From Silene latifolia (lineage: Eukaryota > Streptophyta > Magnoliopsida > Caryophyllales > Caryophyllaceae): 64,000 nucleotides of DNA. Below are positions 56,749 to 64,000 of this stretch, in pieces. A program made the position numbers and the translations under genes. Position 1 is the stretch's first letter; the number at the start of each line of letters is the position of its first letter. A model generated the notes under the pieces. That model saw nothing but the letters and a program-made list of their open reading frames with translations. It did not search any database and was not told the origin of the DNA. The stretch spans positions 66,316,099 through 66,380,098 of the forward strand of contig NC_133531.1 of NCBI RefSeq assembly GCF_048544455.1. The letters are read 5' to 3'.

Positions 56749-59700
56749 ATGACTAATCGAGGTATGTATATCATTCTTGCATTAATCTTCAATAATGGAC
56801 GAATTTGATCGACAAAATTAGGGTTCCCAACCCTAAAATGTCGAAAATTTGGGGCTTTTCCCCCAAATGATCTTGCCTTGCAAAATTGATCATGTAAATG
56901 TTTAATTGGTAGTATAAGGATCATAACCATGTATTTGTTTCGAATTTTCGTTGAGTTTTGAGCATTTGAGCGAAATTGAGGCAGTTTTGCCTAAACCAGT
57001 AAATTGCTTCGAAAATGGCCTTAGGATTGCCCATTTGCGATGAAACTTGACATTTGGGATCCTTGGATGATGGGTAAACTTCCTACCATCTCGGAATTTT
57101 GGTTTGTGATGGCTTTTTCAGGACACTTTTCTAGGGCATAATCGTCGTTATAACGAAATGCTGTCAAAATTTCGACTCGAACCCATGACTAGGCTTCAAC
57201 TTACCCTTGACTTGACCCTAACTACCATATGAGTGATCGGGTTTGTGAGAATATAGCCAAAGATGGCGAGAAAAGAGTGATTTCAGGGCTTCCGAAGGCT
57301 CGAAAGTCCCCTAATCCAAGCTTGTCGTCACGTGACGCGGCCTAAATTTACTTTAACGTTGCAGGTGATGAGGCTTCTACTTCTGGGAGGGCTCCCATGG
57401 AGATAGACACTGCTGTTGACCCTTCTCGTGCTATCGAGGAGGCTTTGGAGGAGGCTTTCACCGCCGCGGTGATGGCTGCTGGTGACGAGGTCCACGAGGA
57501 GGAGGCTGTTGAGGAGAAGGAGGCCCCGAGGCGGGCCAACGTGGGACGAGGAGGTCTTCAGCTGAGGGGAGCACCCGCGTGGGCTGAGACCTGGGACAGC
57601 AGGCACTTGCTTTGGGTTGCGGAGGGTCACCTGTCCTACAGGACGGTGAAGAGCTTGGTAATCTTAAATTCATCCCTCATCACTCATTTTCATTCATTTT
57701 ATTTGCTCATATCTTTTCCAATTTCATTCAAAACTAAAGATAGCTTTTGTTTCAAATCATAATAGGAGGTCGGGAACATCAGGTCGTTCTCGGTTACACG
57801 ACGGCGATGGAGTACTACGAGAGGCTGTCGGCGGAGGAGCGCGCCATGATTGAGCGGGGAGCGTTCGGCGCCCTGGTGCAGGCTTGGAGGGATATCGTGA
57901 AGAGGAAGCTGCGGGCTAACCTTAGCCTAGTCCGCGCTTTCTTGGACCGATTCTGGGACACAACTTCCACTTTTCACATGCCTTTTGGTGAGGTGGGAGT
58001 CACGTTGGAGGACTACGGCATGATCTCTGGTCTGCCGTGTGGGTCTGAGGATGTGGAGTGGCTGGAGACTGCCATGAGGGTGGACTCGGCCGAGGCTAGG
58101 AGGTTGATCGGCTGGAACTTGTAGCTGAAGGCTATTACAGTGCCTGGTTTGGTGCCCAGTTCCTATGTTCGAGACTACTTTGCGGGGAAGACCCCGGCGC
58201 TGGTGGTGATCGACGGAGAGAGACGGCTCCTCCTCCCGTCACACCGAGGAGAGGGCCCGTTTGTGGCTTTGGTGGTTTTCGTCTTCGATCTACCTCGGAG
58301 ACATGGGAGAGAGGTCGTCGACGAAGCTTCTTCCCTTCCTTTCGACCGAGCTCCCTAGGGCGTTGGGGACCGGGTCACCTTGGTTTTGCGGTCCTCATCC
58401 GCTTCATGAGGGCCATGGTTCGTCCGGAGTTGATGGAGAAGGGGACTTCTCCTGGTGCCGTCGGCCCGTGACTACTATTGGAGGTATGAACCTTCATTTA
58501 GACTAAAATCAATTCTTTTCCTTATCAAATTACGAAAGATCGTTTATTGGCTATCTTGCTTTTACAGGCGTGGGTGTACTCCTACTTTCCGAGCCTTTCG
58601 CCCAAGAGGACGGAGCCGCTGGAGAAGGCCTATCCCGTCGTGAGGGATTGGGTGATGTGTCGGACGAGGAGCAAGCGTTCCTCTCACGGTGTCTACCGGC
58701 AGGACGTGAACGCTCTTCAGCTGGACAGCGTGAGCATCTCACTTGTATTCGTTTTGCTTCTTGATTACTTTTTAATCGATCAGAAGAATGTTTCCGTGTT
58801 TGTCTTGTCCCAGCGGGTGCCCAGGCCTTGGGCGGAGTACGTTAGAGTGCCTCCTTTTGTGGGTGAGGTCCTTCGACCTAGGATCTCAAGCCGGCTGTTG
58901 TTGAGGACGTCGATGGGTCCTGTGTGGTACTTGGGCGAGCGCTTGGCTCGTCAGTGCTCTCGGGATGTCTTGACGGTTCCCATCGATCCTCCTAGGACGA
59001 TGTTCAGGGAGCCTTCTGAGGCTGAGAGGGAGGCTGACTTGGCTGGCGTTGGTGGTGACGCCCTCCTTCTTCTTGGTGAGGACTACTCGGCGTTCCTCTA
59101 TGGGAGGTTGGCGTACTGGCCGGTTATGGTAAGCATCTTTATCTCCTTGATTTTGACAATACAATGAAAGATCATCGATTAACGAGATCCTTTTGACTTT
59201 GCAGGAGGTTGAGGCGGCGGGCATCGAGTCCCCAGAGTACCCCGAGACCCTTGAGTACACTGACACGACCGGGAGGACGACGATCTCCGAGCTGCGTGAC
59301 TTTGACGTGGCTGTGGCGGATGCTGGCCTGGACGATTGGCAGCATCTGATTCGGAGGGTGAGCCTCTAATTTGCATGATTTTTGTGTAAGAACACATTTG
59401 ATTGAACTTATTCAATTATTGAGAACTTCTTTTTGAAAATGCAGGTTGCGCCGTCTCGGTTTGTGGCGTTATGGAGGTTGGCCAACCGGCTGGGAGCTAC
59501 TGCCGTCGAGGCACTTGTCGGTGGTCGAGGTCGTCAGGTATGAACCTTGTGTCTATTTGATTTTTTGAACTTTTGATTTTTCGACTTTTCTTGTAATTGC
59601 TTAAAATGATTGACATGAGCCAATTTTGTTGTTTGCAGAGGGATCGCGAGCTGGAGCGAGAGTTGGCCCAGTCTCGGGAAGAGACAACTCGCTTGTTGAG

Positions 59701-59776
59701 GGAGCTTGAGGTTCGTGACGCCGAGGTTGCTGCTCTCGCGGCAAGAGTTGCGGAGCTAGAGGGCGACCGGCAGTAG
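56749..59776 (+). pseudogene. Tat accessory gene 1: plant-mobile-domain-like, eight exons, decayed
   Basis: Gene model from splice motifs: 56749-56761 (MTNR), 57365-57657, about 57744-58483, 58568-58729, 58814-59128, 59205-59357, 59445-59537 and 59639-59776. Introns begin GT and end AG, and the last five are all phase 0, which supports a real gene. The core has LVRAFLDRFWDTTSTFHMPF, then GVTLEDYGMISGLPCG, AWVYSYFPSLSP and SMGPVWYLGERLARQCSRDV, the style of the plant mobile domain (aminotransferase-like). The C-terminus is a coiled coil (ELERELAQSREE). Stops at 58122 (TAG, expected CAG) and about 58468 (TGA, expected CGA) and frameshifts near 58280-58350 show decay. The exon 2-3 junction is uncertain. 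It is antisense to integrase. Function in the element is unknown. Confidence 0.72.
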
Positions 59777-60460
59777 TTTTGTTTTGTTGTTTGTATTGCA
59801 CATTTGTACATTTTTTAAACCTACATTTTGGACATTTTGGACTTTGCTTGGGGCTCGAGCCCCCAGTTTGTTGGACATTTCCCTTTTTTGGCTGTATATA
59901 TGATGGCATGAGTGCCTTTGCTGCTGGGTTGCGTTGCTTGTATCTGCAGGTTAGCTTTGAACAGGTTTGGTAGATGACGGTTTATGCCGTCATGCTGCCG
60001 AAATTTACATAGAAATCACGCAAAACATACATTTGTATATACATATGGCCTAAATTAGCGCAAAACGAAAGACTCAAAAGTGCAAAAAAAAATGCAAAAG
60101 AAAGCGTCAAAATGCAAAAAATATGCCGGAAATGACCGGACGGTAGGGAGGGTTACCCCTAAAAAAATGAAAAAAAACAAAAACCTATAAGTTAGAAATG
60201 AAATGATTACAAGAAGTATATATAAATTTTGAAATAAATGACATTAAAAAATGAAAATTATTTCTTAAAATGAAAATATACAAGTGTGTTAAAATGACGA
60301 AAATGTTGATATTGTCTCGAAATGCGTGCCCGCGGAATTGGGAAACACGAAATATGGCAATTTTCACGTATTTACCAAAACAATAACCCGTAGGAATAGG
60401 AAATTATTTGCCAAGGAATTTAGGAAAGATCCAACGCGGAAAATCACAGAAACCTCGTTG
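59777..60460. other. Spacer between the two accessory genes
   Basis: About 680 bp: a T-rich 3' flank of accessory gene 1 (TTTTGTTTTGTTGTTTG), then A-rich sequence with AAAAAAATGCAAAAG-like runs (60085-60180). No ORF with recognisable features. Confidence 0.6.
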
Positions 60461-60525
60461 AGGAAGAGGCGCAGCAGGAGCTGCGTCCCTTTGAAGAGGC
60501 GCAGCAGGTGCTGTGCCTGTTCCCA
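60461..60525. promoter_or_regulatory. Palindromic module M5 upstream of accessory gene 2
   Basis: Units GAGGCGCAGCAGGAGCTGCG and GAGGCGCAGCAGGTGCTGTG, then TTCCCAG as in M3. It ends 41 bp before a TATA box and 134 bp before the ATG. Confidence 0.75.
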
Positions 60526-60565
60526 GGCGTGTCTGTTCTGGCAGATTTTAGGAAACAGAGTTTAG

Positions 60566-60573
60566 TATAAATA
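60566..60573 (+). promoter_or_regulatory. TATA box of accessory gene 2
   Basis: TATAAATA, about 93 bp before the ATG at 60659, with a C/T-rich presumptive 5' leader between them. It faces away from the LTR promoter, giving the antisense gene its own start. Confidence 0.7.
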
Positions 60574-60658
60574 GAGACGTTGATAGAAGTTTTATTCACA
60601 CAAATCTTCCGTCTCCTCTTCGTCTTATTAGATAAAACTCTCAATATAATCACTCATC

Positions 60659-62161
60659 ATGAATACTTTGGAGATTCGCCTAAAAGAGTGGACCAATGAG
60701 TTTTCTAACATGGAGAAGCACGACATGGGTGCTTATAATCTTGGATCATTGTTGAGTTTGAAGCTTATCAAGGTTTTCAAACCATTCTTAGATGCTTGTC
60801 TTGATTACTGGGATCCAAACTATCATGTTTTTGCGTTCCCCGGAGGCGACATTTGCCCATTTCCTGAAGAAATTGCTGCGATCGGTGGGTGGGACCCAGA
60901 ACACTTGCCTGCCATTCCTTCTACTTCACAAGGGTATAAGAGCAAATTTAGAGACTTGCTTGGATTGACAAGGCTCGAGGTGGACCGTTTAGTGACCTCG
61001 AAAGGAGTGCGAATGTTGGACTTCATTGACCGATTCATTAACAGGGCCGACCCCACCGTTTCTTATGTTGCTAGGCGAAGGGCATTCGGGTTTTGTTTGT
61101 TGCATGTATATGTCCTTCAAGGGGATGTTGATGAAGACTTGAGAGGTGATCCCCGTCTCCTGGGCCTAGTTGAGCAAATGGAGCTGCGCATGAGCCCAGC
61201 TTGTTTATGCTTAGGAGAGATCCTATTGGGTTTGGATAATAGGAGAGCCAATCGCGACCTACCGTACTTGGGAAGTCCCGTTATTCTGCAGGTAAAAGAA
61301 CATTTTTCTTTTTTTTTTTTTGTCTTTTTTTTTTCTTCGTTCGTTTTTTTTTTTTTTTTTTTGATGTCTAATACCCTCTTTTGGTAGGTTTGGCTTATGG
61401 AGCGCCTTCGATTAATCGAGCCCCCGGTTCATGTTCCTTCTTATCATGCTCGTTCGATTGCAATGAGGACTAGGCTTTACATGGTGGACTTCACTCGAGT
61501 CTGCAATTATTGGGAAAACAAACTGAAGAGTGATTATGGCCCCTTGATTAGGTGGATCGTACCATGGTGGCACCTCAAATCTGTCACTGGAGTGTCTTCC
61601 TTGGATCTTACTCGATCTGTGTGCATTCCTGGCTTGGAATTCATGGTATGCATCTTCCCGGAGAGGCTGATGAGGCAAGTTGGACTAAAGCAGATGATCC
61701 CGAAGCTTGACACTGTCCCGCAGACTGCCGTGGCGCTTACTACCGAGAGCCGAAGGGAATGGGCCATTAAATGGGCTCAAAGAAATGTATGGTTCTTGAA
61801 TTCTTCTGCTAGTGCCTTATGGGTGTCGGATTCCTATCTGCGATGGAGGAAAGCTACTACTCCGGAGGAGCGCGAGAGATTGAGGAAGCGCGAGCCCGTT
61901 GATTACAAGGTGCGTGAGGTGGAAAAGGAGAAAGAGAAGCATCTGACCGAGGGAGAGGAGGAAGTCGGGTTTCGAGTTGTTCATCCTTCAAAGAAACCGA
62001 AGACCTCTCCTGTCGTGGACAAAGTGATTGACAAGAATGGGAAGGCTAGGCCTCGAGAAAGACCGTTGGTTATTAGGTCCGAAGTGGCGCAAGAGCGTCC
62101 GGCTCGAGGTCGTGACAAGAAGTATGACAAGAATGACAAGGGCAAAGGGAAGATGGAGTAA
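60659..62161 (+). CDS. Tat accessory gene 2: two-exon protein of 468 residues, apparently intact
   Basis: Exon 1 is 60659-61291 (211 codons, ending VILQ), intron 61292-61387 with GTAAAAG donor, a long T run and TTGGTAG acceptor, exon 2 61388-62161 (VWLMERLRL to the TAA). Both junctions are phase 0, and no stop or frameshift is seen. The N-terminal half has ACLDYWDPNYHVFAFPGG, then PFPEEIAAIGGWDPEHLP, a pattern like the DUF7745/Ogre ORF1 type and related in style to the plant mobile domain. The C-terminus (from about residue 380) is Lys/Arg/Glu-rich (VEKEKEKHLTEGEEE, then KKPKTSP and GRDKKYDKNDKGKGKME), a likely nuclear, nucleic-acid-binding tail. Family assignment is from remembered motifs; function is unknown. 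It converges tail to tail with integrase. Confidence 0.75.
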
Positions 62162-62704
62162 TAGCCCAAGTCTTTATTATTATTTACTATTATTATTATT
62201 GTAATAAGAAGGTGGGGTTTTTAGAATCCTAGCCTATTTTTTTTTATTATTATGTGACGTATTATTATTATTAGAAAATGAATGAAATAAAAAAGGTTAA
62301 TTGGTTATGAAACCGTTGTGATTTTCTATTTATTATTCTTGTCGAATTCCAAATGCGATCGCAAATGTCCTTCTATTTACATTTCAAAATAATGGGTTGT
62401 ATCCCGTGAAGGATTGCCTACGTATTCATTAAGAAAATGAAATCAAACCCTTGCGCGTAGTTCGAGTAAATGTAAAAGAATAATTGTTCTAAGCAAGAGC
62501 TTGTAATGAATTTTAGAAGATAAGCATGAGCTTTTACTTACTCTTAAGGTGCAAATTTAGTTTATTTGATGATATGAGGATGACAAATTTGTCAAAATGC
62601 AAAAGCAGAGTGACATTAGCTTATTTCAGCTTGGCCAGGGGCCGTTTATTTAGTGCCACAAGAGCGACATGTGAGGTTACGCGAGGCGCGTCTTTGTTCC
62701 TATT
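62162..62704. other. Spacer between convergent accessory gene 2 and integrase
   Basis: About 540 bp, AT-rich with a TATTATTA microsatellite at 62171-62205 and 62245-62270. No convincing ORF. Confidence 0.6.
62286..62291 (+). terminator. Possible poly(A) signal of accessory gene 2
   Basis: AATAAA about 125 bp after the TAA stop at 62161, in an AT-rich flank. Confidence 0.45.
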
Positions 62705-64000
62705 CTAGGCATAATACCGCTTTAGTTGGTCGAGGTTTGTTGGGTTGGAAAATTCATTCCCATCTAGGTCTGTGATTCTAACTACACCCCCTGGAAGTAT
62801 GGACTTGACTAGAAATGGCCCGGTCCAATTAGGTTTGAATTTTCCCCGTGGATCGACAGGTAAAAGAGCTCTAACCAATTTGAGTACTAAGTCTCCTTCC
62901 TTGATGTTCCTTGGCTTAACCCTTTTGTTGAAAGCTCGTTTGATACGTGCTTGATATGTTTGGACATTGTGCAAGGCGCGTAGCCTACGTTCATCCAAGA
63001 GGATGAGTTCTTCATATCTATCCCTCTTCCAATCGGCTTCCGGGATTTGACTTTCGAGTAAGATACGCAATGATGGTATTTCTAACTTGACTGGTTGTAC
63101 AGCGTCCATGCCGTAGGTCAAATAGAAAGGGATGGCCCCAATGGGCGTCCTAACGGATGTGCGATATCCCCACAAAGCAAAAGGTATATTGCTTGGCCAA
63201 TCTCGATAGTTTTCAATCATTTTCTTGAGAATTGTGACAACGTTCTTGTTTGCTGCCTCTACCGCGCCATTAGTCTGTGGTCTATATGGCGAAGAGTGGT
63301 GATGCCTAATTTTGTATTTGGCTAGCAATTGCTCAGTCTCAGCTTGGAAATGTGATCCATTATCACTAATGATCTCATGTGGGCAACCGTATCGACAGAT
63401 GATGTTGTTCTGTATGAACTTTGCCACATTTTTAGCCGTGAGACAAGTGTAGGAAGCCGCTTCTACCCATTTGGTGAAATAGTCGATTGCTACTAGGATG
63501 AAACAATGACCTCCTATTCCGGCTGGGGTTATCTTCCCGATTATATCAATTCCCCAGGCAGAAAATGGTCAAGGAGATGTCATCGTATAGAGCAATGAAG
63601 GAGAGACATGCTGTACATTCCCGAAGATTTGGCAGTTGTGGCAATGTCTTACATATTTGATGCAATTGGATTCCATTGTGGTCCAATAGTACCTCAAACG
63701 TGTGATTTTCTTTGCCATCATGGACCCACTCATGTGAGGACCACATTCTCCATCGTGAACTTCTTCCATCACTTTCCGTGCCTGTGAATGATCAAGGCAA
63801 CGTAGGATTACACCAAGAGGTGTTCTTTTGTATAACTCTCCTTGCATGAGAACGTATTGGGAAGCTAGTAAGTGTATAGCATTCTGTCCCCTTTTGTCCA
63901 TATCGGGTGGGTAGGTACCGTTGAGCTTGAAATCTAGGATCGCTTGGAACCAGGGTTCCTATGTGATTTCCTCTTCATCGGTGATTTGGTGAACATAGGC
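62705..64000 (-). pseudogene. pol: Tat integrase, C-terminal part of pol
   Basis: Read on the minus strand from the window edge: AILDFKLNGTYPPDMDKRG, then the HHCC zinc domain (HDGECGPHMSG, ending RHCHNC), then the catalytic core with D in WGIDIIGKI, D in IISDNGSHF and E in NGAVEAANKNV, and a C-terminal GPF/Y-type part (WTGPFLVKSILPGG, then LDQLKRYYA and the stop at 62705). Two in-frame stops, TAG at 63961-63959 and TGA at 63571-63569, both stand where TGG is expected (EPWFQ context and SPWPFSAW context). No frameshift is needed apart from these stops. Upstream RNase H and reverse transcriptase lie outside the window. No chromodomain follows, as usual for Tat. Confidence 0.88.

Larger units (their letters stand above)
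53266..64000 (-). mobile_element. Tat (Ogre/Retand-like) gypsy element, 3' part, with antisense accessory genes
   Basis: On the minus strand: integrase (64000-62705), a non-coding spacer, two genes on the opposite strand (60659-62161 and 56749-59776), a polypurine tract and the 3' LTR (53266-55640). Integrase sequence and the presence of extra ORFs between pol and the 3' LTR are Tat-lineage traits. The element is inserted in Athila-2 protease; 53261-53265 (ACAAG) is the likely target copy. The 5' LTR, gag and most of pol are outside the window. Confidence 0.88.

Noticed and set aside
57328-57630. Minus-strand Ser/Pro-rich ORFs over accessory gene 1
   Set aside because: They are shadows of GC-rich exon 2 and cross the intron-exon borders that fit the plus strand.

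Overview
The window is plant nuclear DNA that consists almost entirely of nested transposable elements. I see no ordinary host gene, rRNA, tRNA, CRISPR array or bacterial operon. The plant assignment rests on the lineages present: Ty1/copia Tork, Ty3/gypsy Tekay chromovirus, Athila and Tat, plus a CACTA DNA transposon, and on plant-type primer-binding sites (initiator Met tRNA for copia, Asp tRNA for Athila). The TCGATCGAG-type palindromes and the Retand-like LTR suggest a caryophyllid such as Silene. That is inference from memory, not a demonstrated match.

Layout. 1-3787: end of an LTR-like sequence split by a 3.1 kb non-autonomous CACTA element (541-3642, TSD TTA). 3788-6472: non-coding 3' tail and LTR of a Tekay-like element. 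6473-34557: a decayed Tekay element on the plus strand (Tekay-1). Its pol is interrupted by two 9 kb Tork copia elements in opposite orientation (7796-16856 minus, TSD TTAGT; 17652-26709 plus, TSD GATAC/GATAG). Its 3' LTR is interrupted by an inverted solo LTR of the same family (30636-33594, TSD TTAAG). 34558-49284: tail and 3' LTR of another Tekay-like element, the LTR split by an Athila element on the minus strand (34940-47833, TSD AGTTG). That Athila has gag, protease and an ORF1-type (env-like) gene but no recognisable reverse transcriptase or integrase, and its protease is split by a further solo LTR (42001-44121, TSD GCATA). 49734-53265: 5' LTR, gag and start of protease of a second Athila on the plus strand. 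53266-64000: 3' part of a Tat (Ogre/Retand-like) element on the minus strand, inserted in that Athila's protease and running off the window.

The most interesting part is the Tat element. Between its integrase (minus strand) and its 3' LTR are two accessory genes on the opposite strand. One is a decayed eight-exon plant-mobile-domain-like gene (56749-59776). The other is an apparently intact two-exon gene for 468 residues (60659-62161). Each has a paired GC-rich palindromic module (arms like GACGCAGC/GCTGCGTC) ending 134-135 bp before its ATG, and the same module occurs in the LTR, including upstream of the LTR TATA box. The antisense genes and the LTR therefore appear to share a cis-regulatory module. 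Intron retention is explained by their orientation: the genomic retrotransposon transcript reads the introns backwards and cannot splice them.

A wider theme is that the element families here carry their own short CG-containing palindromes in LTRs or subterminal regions, and in one Athila the LTR motif recurs in frame inside gag. Most coding copies are decayed by stops and frameshifts. Many stops are the changes expected from cytosine deamination (CAG to TAG, CGA to TGA, TGG to TAG/TGA), which fits old, methylated heterochromatin.
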